NCBI RefSeq assembly: GCF_025144995.1
Contig: NZ_CP102250.1
Span: 620,001-684,000, forward strand
From: Alistipes indistinctus YIT 12060
GTDB taxonomy: Bacteria > Bacteroidota > Bacteroidia > Bacteroidales > Rikenellaceae
Direction of reading: 5' to 3'
DNA: 64,000 nucleotides
The position numbers were made by a program, and so were the translations under genes. The notes under the pieces are model-generated. The model searched no databases. It was not told the DNA's origin and was given only the letters and a program-made list of their open reading frames with translations. This document shows, one piece after another, positions 1 to 8,086 of the stretch; position 1 is the stretch's first letter, and each line of letters starts with the position of its first letter.

Positions 1-779
1 CTGGCCCCCCCGGCGAGCAGATGCGTGGCGAAGGAGTGGCGGAACGTGTGCGGGCTGATTTTCTTCGTAATCCCGGCTGCCTTCGCACACTCCCGAATGA
101 TGTGGAAAACCATCACACGGGTCAGGCCCTTCCCTTTGTTGTTCAGAAAAAGCGTATCGGCATGGTGTTCATCCACCGGCAGCGAAGCCCGCTGATCGAG
201 ATAATATTCGATCAACCGGACCGCCGTGGAACTGACCGGCACCAACCGCTGCTTGTCGCCTTTGCCGATTACACGGATAAATCCGTCCTTGAAAAAGAGG
301 TCGCTGATGCGCAACGTCACCAGTTCGCTGACGCGCAGGCCGCAGCTGTAAAGCGTTTCGAGCATCGCCTTATTGCGGTGCCCGAAACGGTTGCTCAGAT
401 CGACCGAGCCGATGATCGCATTGACTTCATCGAATGAAAGCACGTCGGGCAGTTTGCGTCCGATCTTCGGCGCATCGATAAACTCGGTGGGCAGCGCCTC
501 GATCCGGTCATTCAGCATCAAATAGTTGAAAAAACTTTTGATCCCGCTCAATACGCGGGCCTGCGTCGCTTTTTCGACGCCGGTATCGTACAAATGCGAC
601 AGGAACATCTCGATTTGGCCTGCTGTCACCAACTCGGGCTCGGCGATCGAAAACTCCCGTTCCATGTAGTCGGCAATCTGCGAGAGGTCGTGCAGGTAGG
701 CACGCACCGTATTGTCGGAGAGTTTTTTCTCCAACTTGAGGTAATAGCGATAATCTTTCAGCTCTTTATCCCAACCCAT
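1..779 (-). CDS. xerD: Tyrosine recombinase, XerD/XerC-like (3' end outside window)
   Basis: Site-specific recombinase of the phage-integrase family, expected to resolve chromosome dimers at dif with a Xer partner. Translated from the ATG at 779, the protein has the N-terminal SAM-like core-binding domain (about residues 1-90) and then the catalytic domain. The first catalytic Arg lies in SCGLRVSELVTL (about residue 148), the Lys in VIGKGDK, and the HxxR in SPHTFRHSFATHLL. The reading frame leaves the window after about 259 codons, so the second His and the nucleophilic Tyr cannot be seen. Size and motifs fit chromosomal XerC/D (about 300 aa) better than a mobile-element integrase. XerD rather than XerC is a guess. 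It is divergent from prmA with only 45 bases between the start codons. Confidence 0.9.
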   Translation of the reverse strand, partial: MGWDKELKDYRYYLKLEKKLSDNTVRAYLHDLSQIADYMEREFSIAEPELVTAGQIEMFLSHLYDTGVEKATQARVLSGIKSFFNYLMLNDRIEALPTEFIDAPKIGRKLPDVLSFDEVNAIIGSVDLSNRFGHRNKAMLETLYSCGLRVSELVTLRISDLFFKDGFIRVIGKGDKQRLVPVSSTAVRLIEYYLDQRASLPVDEHHADTLFLNNKGKGLTRVMVFHIIRECAKAAGITKKISPHTFRHSFATHLLAGGA

Positions 780-783
780 ACGT

Positions 784-791
784 CAAAATTA
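784..791 (-). promoter_or_regulatory. Possible -7 element of the xer gene
   Basis: The minus strand reads TAATTTTG, matching TAnnTTTG. It ends only four bases before the xer ATG, so transcription from here would give an almost leaderless message. A -33-like TTTG (809-812, minus) lies 17 bases away, shorter than usual. It abuts the prmA -7 box. Confidence 0.4.
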
Positions 792-792
792 G

Positions 793-800
793 TAAATTTG
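793..800 (+). promoter_or_regulatory. -7 element for prmA
   Basis: TAAATTTG matches the Bacteroidota TAnnTTTG box and lies 24 bases upstream of the prmA ATG at 825. No convincing -33 TTTG is seen at the usual distance. Confidence 0.55.
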
Positions 801-824
801 CAGCAATCCAAACCCTTTCGGACG

Positions 825-1652
825 ATGAATTATATTGATTTGAACATCCGCACAAACGACTCCGAACAGTCGGAAATCTTCATCGCACAACTGAGCGACT
901 GGCCGTTCGACAGTTTCGACGACCAGGAGGGCGTATTGCATGCCTATATCCGCGAAACCGATTTCGCCGCCTGCCGAGAAGAAGTAGAGAACCTGCTGCA
1001 GGAGAGCGGCGCGAGTTTCGGCACCGAACTGATCGCCGACCGGAACTGGAACGAGGTGTGGGAGTCGAATTTCGAGCCGATCGAGGTCGAGGGACGCTGT
1101 TCGATCCGCGCACCGTTCCACGTACCGCGTCCCGACCTGCCGTTCGACATCGTCATCATGCCCAAAATGGCGTTCGGTACCGGCCATCACGCCACGACAC
1201 AACTGATGGTCGAAGAGATCCTCGACATGCCGCTGGACGAACTCTGCGGGTTGGATATGGGCAGCGGAACCGCGGTACTGTCGATCCTCGCGGTAAAAAA
1301 AGGCGCTGCACGGATGGACGCGATCGACATCGACCAGTGGGCCTATGCGAACAGCCGTGAAAACATCGCAGCGAACGGGCTCGAAGACCGCATCACGCCT
1401 CGGCAGGGCGATGCATCGCTGCTTGCCGGACGCCGTTACGACTTCGTCCTGGCCAATATCAACCGCAACATCCTGCTCGCGGATATGGATGCCTACACCG
1501 CTACACTGCCCGCAGGCGGACGGCTCGTGATGAGCGGCATTCTGGAGGCGGACATCCCGTGTATCGTCGAAAAAGCCGGGACACTGGGTCTCGATTTCGG
1601 CGGGAAACGGCTGCTCAAAGGCTGGGCTGCGGTTCGTTTCACAAAAAATTAA
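825..1652 (+). CDS. prmA: Ribosomal protein L11 methyltransferase PrmA
   Basis: SAM-dependent methyltransferase that methylates Lys residues and the N terminus of ribosomal protein L11. The 275-aa product has the family's N-terminal substrate-recognition domain and a class I methyltransferase fold. The PrmA hallmark AFGTGHHATT lies near residue 115, the SAM-binding LDMGSGTAVLS follows, and NINRNIL is the catalytic NxN region. An in-frame upstream ATG at 594 exists, but it would place 77 residues across the divergent xer gene and the -7 box, so 825 is chosen. No Shine-Dalgarno is seen, as is usual in this phylum. Length fits Bacteroidota PrmA. Confidence 0.93.
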   Translation: MNYIDLNIRTNDSEQSEIFIAQLSDWPFDSFDDQEGVLHAYIRETDFAACREEVENLLQESGASFGTELIADRNWNEVWESNFEPIEVEGRCSIRAPFHVPRPDLPFDIVIMPKMAFGTGHHATTQLMVEEILDMPLDELCGLDMGSGTAVLSILAVKKGAARMDAIDIDQWAYANSRENIAANGLEDRITPRQGDASLLAGRRYDFVLANINRNILLADMDAYTATLPAGGRLVMSGILEADIPCIVEKAGTLGLDFGGKRLLKGWAAVRFTKN

Positions 1653-1728
1653 CGTCCCAATAACAGGTTCATCGAACGACATTTAATTCCCACACGATTA
1701 TTATCCGCTGAAATTTTCCATCGAAAAA

Positions 1729-1760
1729 TTTGCATTTTGCACATCCGTTGCTTTAATTTG
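1729..1760 (+). promoter_or_regulatory. Promoter of the trp leader and operon
   Basis: -33 TTTG at 1729-1732, a 20-base spacer, then TTAATTTG at 1753-1760, one mismatch from TAnnTTTG. Transcription would begin around 1765, about 55 bases before the leader-peptide ATG. Confidence 0.65.
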
Positions 1761-1819
1761 CGACAAACGAACCCCAAGCCGGTCCATCGCGACCGCACGT
1801 AACAAAACAGACCGAATCC

Positions 1820-1915
1820 ATGAACCGCATCGCACTGAACAGCAATTTCTGGTGGTGGCGCTCGCAACTAACAAGTCGTGAGTGTCGGATGCGTGTATGT
1901 ATGTGGATGGATTAG
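1820..1915 (+). CDS. trpL: trp operon leader peptide (31 aa)
   Basis: ATG at 1820 opens a 31-codon frame ending at TAG 1913-1915. Residues 9-14 are NFWWWR: three consecutive UGG codons at 1850-1858, and a fourth Trp codon at 1904. Trp is normally the rarest residue, so a run of three just upstream of trpB and before an intrinsic terminator is the signature of a ribosome-mediated attenuation sensor. A ribosome stalled on the Trp codons for lack of charged tRNA-Trp would leave 1875-1883 free to form the antiterminator. The peptide itself is expected to have no other role. The design is classical in Proteobacteria; here the call rests on sequence alone. Confidence 0.85.
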   Translation: MNRIALNSNFWWWRSQLTSRECRMRVCMWMD

Positions 1916-1960
1916 CAGATAATCATCAGAACTATACCGAAAGGCTGTCGAACTCACGAC
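1875..1960 (+). promoter_or_regulatory. trp attenuator antiterminator
   Basis: GTCGTGAGT (1875-1883) is perfectly complementary to ACTCACGAC (1952-1960). The 3' strand of this 9-bp helix takes the terminator loop and the first four bases of the terminator's 3' arm (1957-1960), so the two structures are mutually exclusive. The 5' strand begins 17 bases after the last of the three Trp codons: just outside a ribosome stalled there, but covered if translation continues to the stop at 1913. Confidence 0.75.
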
Positions 1961-1975
1961 AGCCTTTCTTTTTTT
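1940..1975 (+). terminator. trp attenuator intrinsic terminator
   Basis: Perfect 11-bp stem AAAGGCTGTCG (1940-1950) / CGACAGCCTTT (1957-1967) with a six-base loop, followed by C and seven T (1969-1975). It lies 76 bases before the trpB start, so it can only act as a leader terminator. Confidence 0.9.
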
Positions 1976-2050
1976 ACCCCGTTTACTTTGCCCCATAAAA
2001 CCTGAAAAAGCACCTCACCCTTCCAATCCGGAAAACAAACAAAACCGATA

Positions 2051-3238
2051 ATGACCATGGAATACAATGTTGACGAAAACGGCTACTACGGCACTTTCGG
2101 CGGTGCGTACATCCCCGAAATCCTCTATGCAAACGTCGAAACGCTCCGCAACAATTATCTGAACATCATCTCGGAAGAGGGTTTCCAAAAGGAACTCGAC
2201 ACTCTGATGCGCGATTACGTGGGACGCCCCTCCCCGTTATACTATGCAAGGAGGCTTTCGGAAAAATACGGTGCGAAAATCTACCTCAAGCGCGAGGACC
2301 TGAACCATACCGGCGCGCATAAGATCAACAACACACTGGGACAAATCCTGCTCGCACGGCGGATGGGCAAAACGCGGATCATCGCCGAGACGGGCGCCGG
2401 CCAGCACGGCGTGGCGACCGCAACGGTCTGCGCACTGATGAACATGCAGTGCATCGTCTACATGGGCGAGACCGACATCCGGCGGCAACACCTCAACGTA
2501 CAGAAAATGCAGATGCTCGGTGCGGAGGTGCGGTCGGTCACCAGCGGCAACAAAACGCTCAAGGACGCGACGAACGAGGCTATCCGCGACTGGTGCTGCA
2601 ACCCGTCTGACACCTACTACATCATCGGCTCGACGGTCGGCCCGCATCCCTACCCCGATATGGTGGCCCGGCTGCAATCGATTATCAGCCGTGAAATCAA
2701 ACGACAACTGTTTTCGCAACAGGGACGCGACTACCCGGACTACCTCGTCGCCTGCGTCGGGGGAGGCAGCAATGCCGCCGGGACGTTTTACGAATACCTC
2801 AGGGACGACCGCGTGAAACTGGTCGCCGCCGAAGCCGCCGGGCTGGGCATCGACACGGACCAGTCGGCCGCAACGATCCACCTGGGCCGTAAAGGCATTA
2901 TCCACGGCAGCCGCACGCTGGTGATGCAAACCGAAGACGGGCAGATTACCGAACCCTACTCGATCTCAGCGGGGCTGGACTATCCGGGAATCGGACCGCT
3001 GCACGCACACCTAGCCGCCACGCACCGCGCCGAAGTGCTGGCCGTCACAGATAGGCAGGCCGTAGATGCCGCATTCGAACTGACCCGACTCGAAGGAATC
3101 ATCCCGGCGCTCGAATCGGCACACGCGCTGGCGGCACTCGGATGCAAAAAGTTCCGGCCCGAAGAGGTGGTCGTGGTGACCGTTTCGGGCCGGGGCGACA
3201 AGGATATGGAAACCTACGTCAAACTCTTCAACCGGTAA
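2051..3238 (+). CDS. trpB: Tryptophan synthase beta chain
   Basis: PLP enzyme that condenses indole with L-serine, the last step of tryptophan synthesis, in an alpha2beta2 complex with TrpA. The 395-aa length is standard. The PLP Schiff-base Lys is K91 in HTGAHKINN, and the phosphate-binding loop is GGGSNAAG (about residue 237). EDLNHTG and ETGAGQHGVA are further signatures. ATG 2051 is used; ATG 2057 is an alternative only two codons on. It is the first structural gene after the attenuator and lies five bases from trpE. An operon starting with trpB is typical of Bacteroides relatives, unlike the enteric trpEDCBA order. Confidence 0.97.
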   Translation: MTMEYNVDENGYYGTFGGAYIPEILYANVETLRNNYLNIISEEGFQKELDTLMRDYVGRPSPLYYARRLSEKYGAKIYLKREDLNHTGAHKINNTLGQILLARRMGKTRIIAETGAGQHGVATATVCALMNMQCIVYMGETDIRRQHLNVQKMQMLGAEVRSVTSGNKTLKDATNEAIRDWCCNPSDTYYIIGSTVGPHPYPDMVARLQSIISREIKRQLFSQQGRDYPDYLVACVGGGSNAAGTFYEYLRDDRVKLVAAEAAGLGIDTDQSAATIHLGRKGIIHGSRTLVMQTEDGQITEPYSISAGLDYPGIGPLHAHLAATHRAEVLAVTDRQAVDAAFELTRLEGIIPALESAHALAALGCKKFRPEEVVVVTVSGRGDKDMETYVKLFNR

Positions 3239-3243
3239 AGAAG

Positions 3244-4668
3244 ATGAAACCTGATAAAACCTCTCCGGATCAAGCCGTCCGCATCCAGGCCGAAAGCCGC
3301 ACTTTCCTCGCCGACCTGCAAACCCCGGTCGGTATCTACCTCAAAGTCCGCGACCTGTTTCCGGAATCGGCGCTGCTCGAAAGTTCGGACTACCACACTT
3401 CGGAAAACAGCTATTCGTTCATCGGCGTCGAGCCGATCGCCCGGTTCGCGCTCCAGCGCGACACAATCACGGAACAATATCCGGACGGCCGCGTACAACA
3501 GTTTGCGGTCGACCCGGCACACCCGCTGAGCGAGCGGATGAACCGCTTCCTCGCCCGCTTCGACGTACAGGGAGACAAGGGACGCATCAACGGACTGTTC
3601 GGTTACACGGCTTATGACTGTGTATCCCATTTCGAGAGTGTAGGGATTACCAAACCGTCGATCGACGAAGTACCGCAAATGGTCTACATCCTCTACCGCT
3701 ATGTCATTGCGGTGAACCACTTGCGGGGCGAAATGACCGTTACCGAGAACCGGCCCGAAGGATCGGCGAGCGGAATGGATCGCCTGATGAGCGTACTGCA
3801 AAGCAAGAATTTTCCTTCGTACGACTTCCATACCGTAGGCGGCGTCTCATCACCGATCACCGATGAACAGTACAAGGAGATGGTCCGCAAAGGAATCGGA
3901 CACTGCCTGCGGGGCGACGTGTTCCAGATCGTGCTCTCCAGAAGGTTCATGCAGGAGTACCGCGGTGACGATTTCAAGGTATACCGGGCACTGCGTTCGA
4001 TCAATCCGTCGCCCTATCTCTTTTATTTCGATTTCGGATCGTACCGTATTTTCGGTTCCTCCCCCGAAACACACTTGAAAATCGAAGGCGACACCGCGAC
4101 GATCGATCCGATCGCTGGCACTTTCCGCCGTACGGGCGACGACGCGAAAGACCGCGAACTGGCGCTCAGGCTGCTCGACGATCCGAAGGAAAACGCCGAA
4201 CACGTCATGCTGGTCGACCTGGCTCGCAACGACCTGAACCGCAATACGACCGGCGTGTATGTCAAGTCGTACAAGGAGATCCAGTTCTACTCGCACGTCA
4301 TTCACATGGTTTCGCGTGTCTGCGGTCGGGTGGCGTCCGAAACGAACCGCATCCGCCTCTTTGCCGACACATTCCCGGCAGGCACCCTTTCGGGAGCGCC
4401 GAAAGTACGGGCCATGCAACTGATCGACCAGATCGAAAGCCATGCGCGGGGTATCTACGGCGGCTGCATCGGCTATATCGGTTTCGACGGCAACCTGAAC
4501 CAGGCCATCACGATCCGCACTTTCCTCAGCCGGGACAACGTACTGCACTTTCAGGCAGGAGCGGGCATCGTCGCAAAATCCGATCCCGAAAGCGAACTGC
4601 TCGAAGGCAAAGGTAAACTCGGCGCACTGCGCAAAGCGATCGAACTGGCAAACGAACTGAAGAATTAA
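3244..4668 (+). CDS. trpE: Anthranilate synthase component I
   Basis: Converts chorismate to anthranilate using ammonia delivered by TrpG. The 474-aa product has the regulatory N-terminal domain with the LLESSD motif (about residue 44), which in TrpE is part of the tryptophan feedback site. The chorismate-binding domain shows DPIAGTFRRTG, HVMLVDLARNDL and GTLSGAPKVRAMQLI. The frame is open further upstream to 3142, but that would overlap trpB by about 100 bases, so ATG 3244 is preferred. Feedback inhibition (inferred from the motif) and attenuation would give two layers of control over the pathway. Confidence 0.96.
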   Translation: MKPDKTSPDQAVRIQAESRTFLADLQTPVGIYLKVRDLFPESALLESSDYHTSENSYSFIGVEPIARFALQRDTITEQYPDGRVQQFAVDPAHPLSERMNRFLARFDVQGDKGRINGLFGYTAYDCVSHFESVGITKPSIDEVPQMVYILYRYVIAVNHLRGEMTVTENRPEGSASGMDRLMSVLQSKNFPSYDFHTVGGVSSPITDEQYKEMVRKGIGHCLRGDVFQIVLSRRFMQEYRGDDFKVYRALRSINPSPYLFYFDFGSYRIFGSSPETHLKIEGDTATIDPIAGTFRRTGDDAKDRELALRLLDDPKENAEHVMLVDLARNDLNRNTTGVYVKSYKEIQFYSHVIHMVSRVCGRVASETNRIRLFADTFPAGTLSGAPKVRAMQLIDQIESHARGIYGGCIGYIGFDGNLNQAITIRTFLSRDNVLHFQAGAGIVAKSDPESELLEGKGKLGALRKAIELANELKN

Positions 4669-4689
4669 CCGCACCAAACGCTTACGACG

Positions 4690-5256
4690 ATGAAATTACT
4701 GGTTTTCGACAATTACGACTCGTTTACATACAATATCGTACAGTTGCTACGCGAGGCCGGGGCGGACGACATCACGGTAGTCCGCAACGACCGGATCGCA
4801 CTCGAAGCAGTCGGGCGCTTCGACAAGATCATTCTTTCGCCCGGCCCCGGCATTCCTTCCGAAGCGGGCATCCTGTTGCCACTGATCCGGGAGTACGCAC
4901 CGAGCAAAAGCATCCTCGGCGTATGTCTCGGCGAACAGGCGATCGGCGAAACATTCGGGGCTTCGCTCAAGAACCTCACGGATGTCTACCACGGCATCGC
5001 GAGCCGTATCCGGATTACGGCGCCCGACCCGCTTTTCGCAGGAGTGCCAACGGAATTCGATGCGGGACGTTATCATTCGTGGATCGTCAGCCGCGACGGA
5101 CTGCCGGATGAACTTCAAATTACGGCCGAAGACGAAGCCGGACAGATCATGGCCCTGGCACACCGGCGCTACGACGTGCGCGGAGTGCAGTTTCATCCCG
5201 AATCGGTACTCACGCCCGACGGCCGGAAAATGATCGAAAACTGGTTGAAAATATAA
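4690..5256 (+). CDS. trpG: Anthranilate synthase component II (glutamine amidotransferase)
   Basis: Class I glutamine amidotransferase (188 aa) that supplies ammonia to TrpE. The catalytic Cys is C79 in GVCLGEQAIGE, and the His/Glu pair is H169/E171 in VQFHPES. The oxyanion-strand motif is SPGPGIPSEAG. The residue after CLG is Glu (E82), where most TrpG/PabA proteins have His; the triad is intact, so activity is expected. It lies 21 bases after trpE. TrpG is not fused to TrpD here. It could also serve 4-aminobenzoate synthesis, as dual-use TrpG/PabA proteins do, but its operon position favours tryptophan. Confidence 0.95.
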   Translation: MKLLVFDNYDSFTYNIVQLLREAGADDITVVRNDRIALEAVGRFDKIILSPGPGIPSEAGILLPLIREYAPSKSILGVCLGEQAIGETFGASLKNLTDVYHGIASRIRITAPDPLFAGVPTEFDAGRYHSWIVSRDGLPDELQITAEDEAGQIMALAHRRYDVRGVQFHPESVLTPDGRKMIENWLKI

Positions 5257-5455
5257 ATTCCACCCGACAAACTTTTGTCAAAGCAACCGCGTCCGCTCAG
5301 CACTTAAAATCCAGCCAGCCAGACACCGGGAAACATTGCGGATGTACCAAGCACACGCAACCGGCCCGGCACCACCATCAAAAAGGAATCCGCTCGATCC
5401 CCCTGACAAAACGGATCGCACAAACGACAAGAAACAACAACGATAAACAAGCTTT

Positions 5456-6451
5456 ATGAAAAATCTCCTATACCGCCTTTTCGAAAACAGCTACCTCGAC
5501 CGTAACGAAGCGCGCGACGTATTGCTGAACATGGCCCGCGGACAGTACAACGACAGCCAGATCGCCGCCTTCATCACGGTATTCCTGATGCGGAGCATTA
5601 CGCTCGACGAACTCGTCGGATTCCGCGAAGCGCTGCTTGAAATGCGCGTACCGGTCGACCTGTCCGACTACGATGCAATCGACATCGTCGGTACGGGCGG
5701 AGACAACAAAAATACCTTCAACATTTCGACCGCAGCCTGCGTGGTAACCGCCGCAGCCGGATTTCCGGTAGTCAAGCACGGCAACTACGGAGCGACTTCC
5801 GTGAGCGGTTCGTCGAACGTCATCGAGGCGCACGGCGTAAAATTCTCCCGTGAAATCGACCGGCTCAAACGCTCGCTGGACGGCTGCAACATGGCATTCC
5901 TGCACGCACAGTTCTTCAATCCCGCCCTGAAGGCCGTCGCCCCGGTACGGAAGACGCTCGGTGTGCGCACCTTCTTCAATATCCTGGGACCGCTGGTCAA
6001 TCCTTCGATACCGCACCGGCAACTGCTCGGGGTTTACAGCCTGAAACTGGGCCGGCTTTACAACTACCTCTACCAACAAACCGACACACGCTATACGATC
6101 GTCAATTCGTTGGACGGTTACGACGAAATTTCGCTGACAGACGACTTCAAACTCTTTTCGAACGACGGCGAGGAGATCGTCTCACCCGAGGCCCTGGGCT
6201 TCGAACGCTGCCACGACGGCGACCTGTACGGCGGGGAGACAGTTGCCGAGGCTGCCGCAATCTTCGACCGGGTACTCGACAATACCGCATCCGAAGCGCA
6301 AAAAAATGCCGTGATCGCCAATGCCGCTTATGCCATCCGCACGTTCGACACCAAGCGTCCGATCGAAACATGCGTCGCACTTGCACGAGAAACGGTCGAA
6401 AGCGGGCGGGCCAGAGCGACTTTCCGCAAATTCATCGAACTCAATTCGTAA
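5456..6451 (+). CDS. trpD: Anthranilate phosphoribosyltransferase
   Basis: Transfers phosphoribose from PRPP to anthranilate. The 331-aa protein has the helical N-terminal domain, then the PRPP-binding GTGGD loop (IVGTGGDNKNTFNIST, about residue 80), HGNYGATSVSGSSNV and the VRKTLGVRTFFNILGPLVNP anthranilate-site region. The 199 bases separating it from trpG are the longest gap in the operon. They hold no TAnnTTTG box and no strong terminator, only a weak GACAAA/TTTGTC hairpin near 5265-5280, so co-transcription from the leader promoter is the simplest reading. Confidence 0.96.
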   Translation: MKNLLYRLFENSYLDRNEARDVLLNMARGQYNDSQIAAFITVFLMRSITLDELVGFREALLEMRVPVDLSDYDAIDIVGTGGDNKNTFNISTAACVVTAAAGFPVVKHGNYGATSVSGSSNVIEAHGVKFSREIDRLKRSLDGCNMAFLHAQFFNPALKAVAPVRKTLGVRTFFNILGPLVNPSIPHRQLLGVYSLKLGRLYNYLYQQTDTRYTIVNSLDGYDEISLTDDFKLFSNDGEEIVSPEALGFERCHDGDLYGGETVAEAAAIFDRVLDNTASEAQKNAVIANAAYAIRTFDTKRPIETCVALARETVESGRARATFRKFIELNS

Positions 6452-6511
6452 CCCATCCGTTAGCCTTCCAAAATTCCCTTCATTCCCCTATTCCCCCGAA
6501 AACCGACTCCC

Positions 6512-7318
6512 ATGAATATCCTCGAACAGATCATCGCCACAAAGCGCAGGGAAATTACCTCCGCACAGGCAGTCAAAAGCATGGCCCGGATCGAAGCCGA
6601 AGCTTCCGTCCTAACACGGCAGGCCGTTTCGTTCCGGAAAGCCCTGCTCGCATCCCCGACCGGCATTATCGCAGAGTTCAAACGCAAATCGCCGTCGAAA
6701 GGCTTTATCAAACAGGAAGCCGATACCGCAGGGATCACCACAAGTTATGAACGGGCCGGAGCCGCTGCCGTTTCGGTACTGACCGACCGCGACTATTTCG
6801 CAGGCTGCCTCGACGACCTGATCCCGGCACGCAAAAACCTATCGATACCGATCCTGCGCAAAGATTTTATCATCGACCCGTACCAGATTTGCGAAGCCCG
6901 GATCGCCGGAGCCGACGTCGTCCTGCTGATCGCAGCGGCACTGACCCCGGCCAACGTCCGGTCGCTGGCCGGATACGCGCACTCGCTCGGGCTGGAAGTA
7001 CTGCTCGAAATCCACAACGAACAGGAGCTCGGGCACCTCTGCGACGAGGTGGATGTAGCAGGGATCAACAACCGCGACCTGAGCTCTTTCCGCACCGATC
7101 CGGCACGCTCGTTCGAACTGGGCGGGCGCATTCCGGAGCGTTTCGTTAAAATCTCCGAGAGCGGCCTTTCCGATCCCCGCACCGTGCGGCAACTCCGTTC
7201 TGCCGGATTCCAAGGCTTCCTGATGGGCGAGAACTTTATGAAGCAACCAGATCCGGGGGCGGCTCTGCACGACTTTATCGAAAAGCTCGAAACCGCGCAA
7301 CCGGAGGGCCCGGCATAA
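6512..7318 (+). CDS. trpC: Indole-3-glycerol-phosphate synthase
   Basis: Closes the indole ring from carboxyphenylamino-deoxyribulose phosphate. The 268-aa TIM barrel carries the family signature IIAEFKRKSPSKG (catalytic Lys near residue 53), LRKDFIIDPYQI with the second active-site Lys, GINNRDL, and the phosphate-binding KISESGL near residue 212. It is a single-domain protein, not fused to TrpF as in enterics. It starts 60 bases after trpD and is followed by a 144-base spacer before trpF. Confidence 0.96.
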   Translation: MNILEQIIATKRREITSAQAVKSMARIEAEASVLTRQAVSFRKALLASPTGIIAEFKRKSPSKGFIKQEADTAGITTSYERAGAAAVSVLTDRDYFAGCLDDLIPARKNLSIPILRKDFIIDPYQICEARIAGADVVLLIAAALTPANVRSLAGYAHSLGLEVLLEIHNEQELGHLCDEVDVAGINNRDLSSFRTDPARSFELGGRIPERFVKISESGLSDPRTVRQLRSAGFQGFLMGENFMKQPDPGAALHDFIEKLETAQPEGPA

Positions 7319-7463
7319 CCACTGTTAACCATAGAATCCTCCCGCGACAGGAAAAGGTTTACGGCTTGAACACTCCTCCACCGACTTCCCCCGAGGTACT
7401 GGAAACAATGGGGTCTGTTCATCGAAACCGACACAGAAACACCAATAATACGATACCAAACCG

Positions 7464-8084
7464 ATGAAACTGAAAATATGCGGCATGCGCGAACCCGAGA
7501 ACATCCGCGCGGTAGCGGCGCTCGGCCCCGATTACATGGGGTTCATCTTCTACCCCTTATCGCCCCGGTATGCAGGCGACTTGTCGCCAGAGAGCGTCCG
7601 GGCGCTCCCGCGCCCGATCCGCCGTGTGGGCGTATTCGTCAACGAAACGGAACAGCAGGTAATCCGAACCGCTGTGCACTACCTGCTCGACTATGCGCAA
7701 TTACACGGGGACGAGACGCCCGAGGAATGCCGCCGCCTGAACCGCATCCTTCCCGTCATCAAGGCCATAGCAGTCCGTACCGAAGCCGACCTTGCCGAAA
7801 CGCAACGGTACGAAGGCTGTTGCACGGCATTGCTCTTCGATACGAGAACCGAACGATTCGGCGGGTCGGGACGCCGGTTCGACTGGAATATACTGAACGC
7901 CTACTCCGGGGAAACGCCGTTCCTGCTGAGCGGGGGTATAGGACCCGGTGATGCGGAGCGACTGCAGGCAGTACGACATCCGCAACTGGCAGGCGTAGAC
8001 GTGAACAGCCTTTTCGAAAGCAAACCCGGACACAAAGAGTGCGGTTTGCTGCAACCTTTTATAGAACAACTAAAAACGTTATAA
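7464..8084 (+). CDS. trpF: Phosphoribosylanthranilate isomerase
   Basis: Amadori rearrangement of phosphoribosylanthranilate. The 206-aa TIM barrel starts with the family motif MKLKICGMR (catalytic Cys in KICGM). It contains YMGFIFYPLSPRY and the general-acid Asp in LLFDTRT (about residue 131), and ends with LSGGIGPGDA and VDVNSLFESKPGHKE at the phosphate site. Only two bases separate it from trpA. The 145-base gap before it (7319-7463) shows no promoter box or terminator that I can recognise. Confidence 0.95.
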   Translation: MKLKICGMREPENIRAVAALGPDYMGFIFYPLSPRYAGDLSPESVRALPRPIRRVGVFVNETEQQVIRTAVHYLLDYAQLHGDETPEECRRLNRILPVIKAIAVRTEADLAETQRYEGCCTALLFDTRTERFGGSGRRFDWNILNAYSGETPFLLSGGIGPGDAERLQAVRHPQLAGVDVNSLFESKPGHKECGLLQPFIEQLKTL

Positions 8085-8086
8085 TC

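Noticed and set aside
594-824. Upstream extension of the prmA frame from ATG 594
   Set aside because: It would cross the divergent xer gene and the prmA -7 box; PrmA homology starts at 825.
3142-3243. Upstream extension of the trpE frame
   Set aside because: It would overlap trpB by about 100 bases; the ATG at 3244 lies five bases after the trpB stop and matches the family start.
5341-5443. A 34-codon open frame between trpG and trpD
   Set aside because: Basic, low-complexity composition, no upstream box and no Trp codons to suggest a second leader peptide.
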